Assembly (NCBI GenBank): GCA_965603115.1
Contig: CBFDBT010000150.1
Coordinates: 1-7,015 of the forward strand
DNA: 7,015 nt
Source: CBFDBT01 sp965603115
GTDB lineage: Bacteria; Pseudomonadota; Alphaproteobacteria; Sphingomonadales; Kordiimonadaceae
Direction of reading: 5' to 3'
Below, one piece after another: positions 5,024 to 7,015 of the stretch. A program made the translations under genes and the position numbers. Positions within the stretch are counted from its first letter, which is position 1. The number at the start of each line of letters is the position of its first letter. Below the pieces are notes generated by a model that was not told where the DNA came from, did not search any database, and saw only the letters and a program-made list of their open reading frames with translations.

Positions 5024-5632
5024 ATGGTACCCATTAGCGCTATTATTTTTGATATAGGTAATGTCCTCATTAGCTGGGACCCAAAAAATCTTTACAAAAA
5101 GCTCATCCCCGACCAACAAGAACTTGATTGGTTCTGCCGTGAGGTAGTGACCCTTGATTGGCACACACACCATGATGCCGGTCTATCAATGCAAGAGGGC
5201 ATTAAAAACCTCACAGCGCAGTATCCTGATTACGCGGACGAAATAGCGGCTTTTGACACAAGGTGGGCAGAGACTATTGGCGAGGTCATAGATGGCATGC
5301 AGGAATTGATGCAAAAACTGAAAATGCAAAATATTCCAATGTTCGCCATCACCAATTATTCAGCCGAAAAATATCCCGAGTTTGAGCGAGACTATCCCTT
5401 TGCATCCCATTTCAAAGATGTGTTGGTTTCTGGTCGTGAAGGTATTGTAAAGCCCGCACCAGAGATTTATGAACTGGCTATCAAGCGCTTTAACATCATA
5501 CCTGAGCAAACTCTCTTCATTGACGACCGCGCCGAAAATATCCACGCTGCGGCCAAATTTGGCATAAAAGGCCATATTTTTACAGGCTATGACAATCTGG
5601 CTAAAGACCTTAAAGCCCTCAATCTTCTGTAG
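5024..5632 (+). CDS. HAD-superfamily hydrolase, subfamily IA
   Basis: The 202-residue soluble protein has all four HAD motifs. Motif I is FDIGNVLISWD with nucleophile Asp10, motif II is FAITNYS with Thr110, motif III is GIVKPAPEIY with Lys143, and motif IV is LFIDDRAENIHAA with Asp167-Asp168. Residues 17-95 form the small helical cap. The residue two after the nucleophile is Gly12 rather than the Asp usual in HAD phosphatases. The same DxGN form occurs in the YihX group, where E. coli YihX acts on glucose 1-phosphate, so phosphatase activity remains possible and a dehalogenase is an alternative. The substrate is not predictable. The ribosome site is AGGGA (5010-5014), 9 nt before ATG 5024. 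The gene lies just after the rpmJ terminator, so it depends on read-through or an unseen promoter. Its last 14 bp overlap the end of pyk on the opposite strand. Confidence 0.9.
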   Translation: MVPISAIIFDIGNVLISWDPKNLYKKLIPDQQELDWFCREVVTLDWHTHHDAGLSMQEGIKNLTAQYPDYADEIAAFDTRWAETIGEVIDGMQELMQKLKMQNIPMFAITNYSAEKYPEFERDYPFASHFKDVLVSGREGIVKPAPEIYELAIKRFNIIPEQTLFIDDRAENIHAAAKFGIKGHIFTGYDNLAKDLKALNLL

Positions 5633-7015
5633 AGCCTTCAAATTCCTTATCTGTGACAAAAGCGATGTGAAGCACGTTAGTAGCGCCGGGTGTGCCAAAG
5701 GGCACCCCAGCCGTTACCACAAGCCTGTCACCAGCCACAGCAAATCCATGACGGATCGCCATGCGTTTGGATTTACCAATCATTTCTTCAAAGTTTATAA
5801 CATCCTTGGTTTTTACCGTGTGCGTTCCCCATACCATCGCCATTTTGCGAGCGACTTTAAATGAAGGAGTAAGCACCAAAATAGGCGGCTTCGGGCGCTC
5901 ACGGGCTGCCCGCCGCGCAGTGGCACCAGATGTTGTAAAAGTAACAATGGCCTTGGCACCAAGGGCACCCCCCACCAAACGAGCTGAGGACGAAATGGCA
6001 TCTTCTGTTGAAAAATAAGAAGCATTTTCAATATCGGTTGCTGTCATAACATAGTCAAAGTCATCTTCAACCCGCGCAGCCACGCGGTCCATAACACTAA
6101 CAGCTTCTACAGGATAGTCTCCCATTGCAGACTCAGCCGACAACATAACCGCATCCGCCATATCTCCAACAGCTGTTGCCACGTCAGACACTTCAGCCCG
6201 TGTCGGCACAGGCGCATAAATCATAGATTCGAGCATTTGCGTTGCAACAACAACTGGCTTGCCTTCCCTTCGGGCTGCTTTGATAATTTGCTTTTGGATG
6301 CCGGGAACATTCTCAACCGCTTCTTCAACGCCCAAATCACCGCGCGCAACCATAACACCATCAGCAAGTTCAATGATTTCATCCAGATTTTCAACCGCGG
6401 CTGGTTTCTCAATCTTTGCCATCACCGACGCTTTACCGCCAATAAGTCGGCGTGCTTCGGCTACATCAGCTGCGCGTTGCACAAAACTTAGAGCAATCCA
6501 GTCAACGCCTTTACTGACCGCAAACGACAAATCCTTGCGGTCTTTGGCTGTTAATGCGGCAAGGGGCAATGTGACACGCGGGATATTTACACCCTTGCGG
6601 TCATTAAGCTCACCGCCAACCATAACCGTGCAGTTCGCTTGATCACTAGACAGCTTATCAACACGCAGACGAACCTTGCCGTCATTTAAGAGCACATCAG
6701 TGCCAACTTCAAGAGCTGCAAAGATTTCCTTATGGGGCATACCAACCCGTTTTATATCACCAGGTTCAGTGCCGAGATAAAGCGTGAATTTAGCGCCAAC
6801 CTTAAGATCAACAGGGCCTTTTTTAAAGGTTGCTATCCTCAGCTTAGGACCTTGTAAGTCAGCCATAATTGCGATGGGGTGGTCAAACTCTTTTTCAACA
6901 GCACGAATATTTTTTATCAGATTTTCTTTGTCCGCATAATCCCCGTGGCTCATATTCAAGCGAAACACATCAACTCCAGCTACAAACAAAGACTTGATCA
7001 TTTCACGGCTACTAC
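5619..7015 (-). CDS. pyk: Pyruvate kinase (start beyond window)
   Basis: This is the last step of glycolysis: phosphoenolpyruvate plus ADP gives pyruvate plus ATP, in the cytosol. The visible 464 codons lack only the first few tens of residues, because the frame is still open at the right edge with SSRE before the first internal Met (7001). Counting from that Met, substrate residues include RLNMSHG (14-20). The B domain spans about 53-150. The signature ASVMAKIEKPAAVENLDEI holds catalytic Lys196 and magnesium ligand Glu198. MVARGDLGVE follows with Asp222, then ATQMLESM (254-260). The C domain (about 330-460) has TTSGATARRAARERP, where phosphate-binding effector loops lie in relatives. At the potassium site the sequence is DLQGPKLRI (48-56), with Lys53 in place of muscle Glu117, so the enzyme should not need potassium. 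The gene converges on the HAD gene with a 14 bp overlap and no intrinsic terminator. Confidence 0.96.
   Translation of the reverse strand, partial: SSREMIKSLFVAGVDVFRLNMSHGDYADKENLIKNIRAVEKEFDHPIAIMADLQGPKLRIATFKKGPVDLKVGAKFTLYLGTEPGDIKRVGMPHKEIFAALEVGTDVLLNDGKVRLRVDKLSSDQANCTVMVGGELNDRKGVNIPRVTLPLAALTAKDRKDLSFAVSKGVDWIALSFVQRAADVAEARRLIGGKASVMAKIEKPAAVENLDEIIELADGVMVARGDLGVEEAVENVPGIQKQIIKAARREGKPVVVATQMLESMIYAPVPTRAEVSDVATAVGDMADAVMLSAESAMGDYPVEAVSVMDRVAARVEDDFDYVMTATDIENASYFSTEDAISSSARLVGGALGAKAIVTFTTSGATARRAARERPKPPILVLTPSFKVARKMAMVWGTHTVKTKDVINFEEMIGKSKRMAIRHGFAVAGDRLVVTAGVPFGTPGATNVLHIAFVTDKEFEGSTED

Noticed and set aside
6259..6642. Plus-strand open frame of 127 codons inside pyk
   Set aside because: Fully antisense to the conserved core of pyruvate kinase; its Ala/Ser/Thr-rich translation is a shadow of pyk codons.

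Overview
The window reads as chromosomal DNA of a moderately A+T-rich alphaproteobacterium. The evidence is a DUF2336 protein (a family found mostly in Alphaproteobacteria), the short cysteine-poor form of ribosomal protein L36 as a single gene, and a thioredoxin-family-coupled type ArsC paired with an Acr3 arsenite pump. The order within the class cannot be fixed from this sequence. There is no insertion sequence, integrase, CRISPR array, tRNA or rRNA.

Layout. Bases 1-486 (minus) hold the N-terminal part of a DUF2891 lipoprotein that runs off the left edge. Bases 487-817 are an A+T-rich divergent intergenic region with four small inverted repeats and, nearer the right-hand gene, a duplicated module: a -10-like box followed 7 bp later by TAAGTGTTT(T)GCAT, present twice 57 bp apart. 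A DUF2336 alpha-solenoid protein follows (818-1765, plus). Next is a two-gene arsenic resistance operon, arsC (1845-2318) and acr3 (2331-3347), with two adjacent inverted repeats in front of it but no arsR in view. An M14-family carboxypeptidase (3344-4456, minus) converges on acr3, and the two stop codons overlap.

Bases 4457-4813 are non-coding but busy. They hold a consensus extended -10 promoter, a predicted transcript of about 93 nt with three hairpins ending in a strong intrinsic terminator (an apparently undescribed small RNA), an A+T palindrome, and a separate promoter and leader for rpmJ (L36, 4814-4939). rpmJ ends at a strong terminator (4959-4991). A HAD-family hydrolase (5024-5632, plus) follows and overlaps by 14 bp the 3' end of pyruvate kinase (pyk, 5619-7015, minus, start beyond the right edge).

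How the genes work together. ArsC reduces arsenate to arsenite and Acr3 exports it; these two form the only clear functional unit. The other genes look like housekeeping or family-level genes in independent units. The most interesting items are the three-hairpin small RNA candidate at 4561-4653, the duplicated promoter/operator module at 701-789, and the residue signature in pyruvate kinase that predicts a potassium-independent enzyme.
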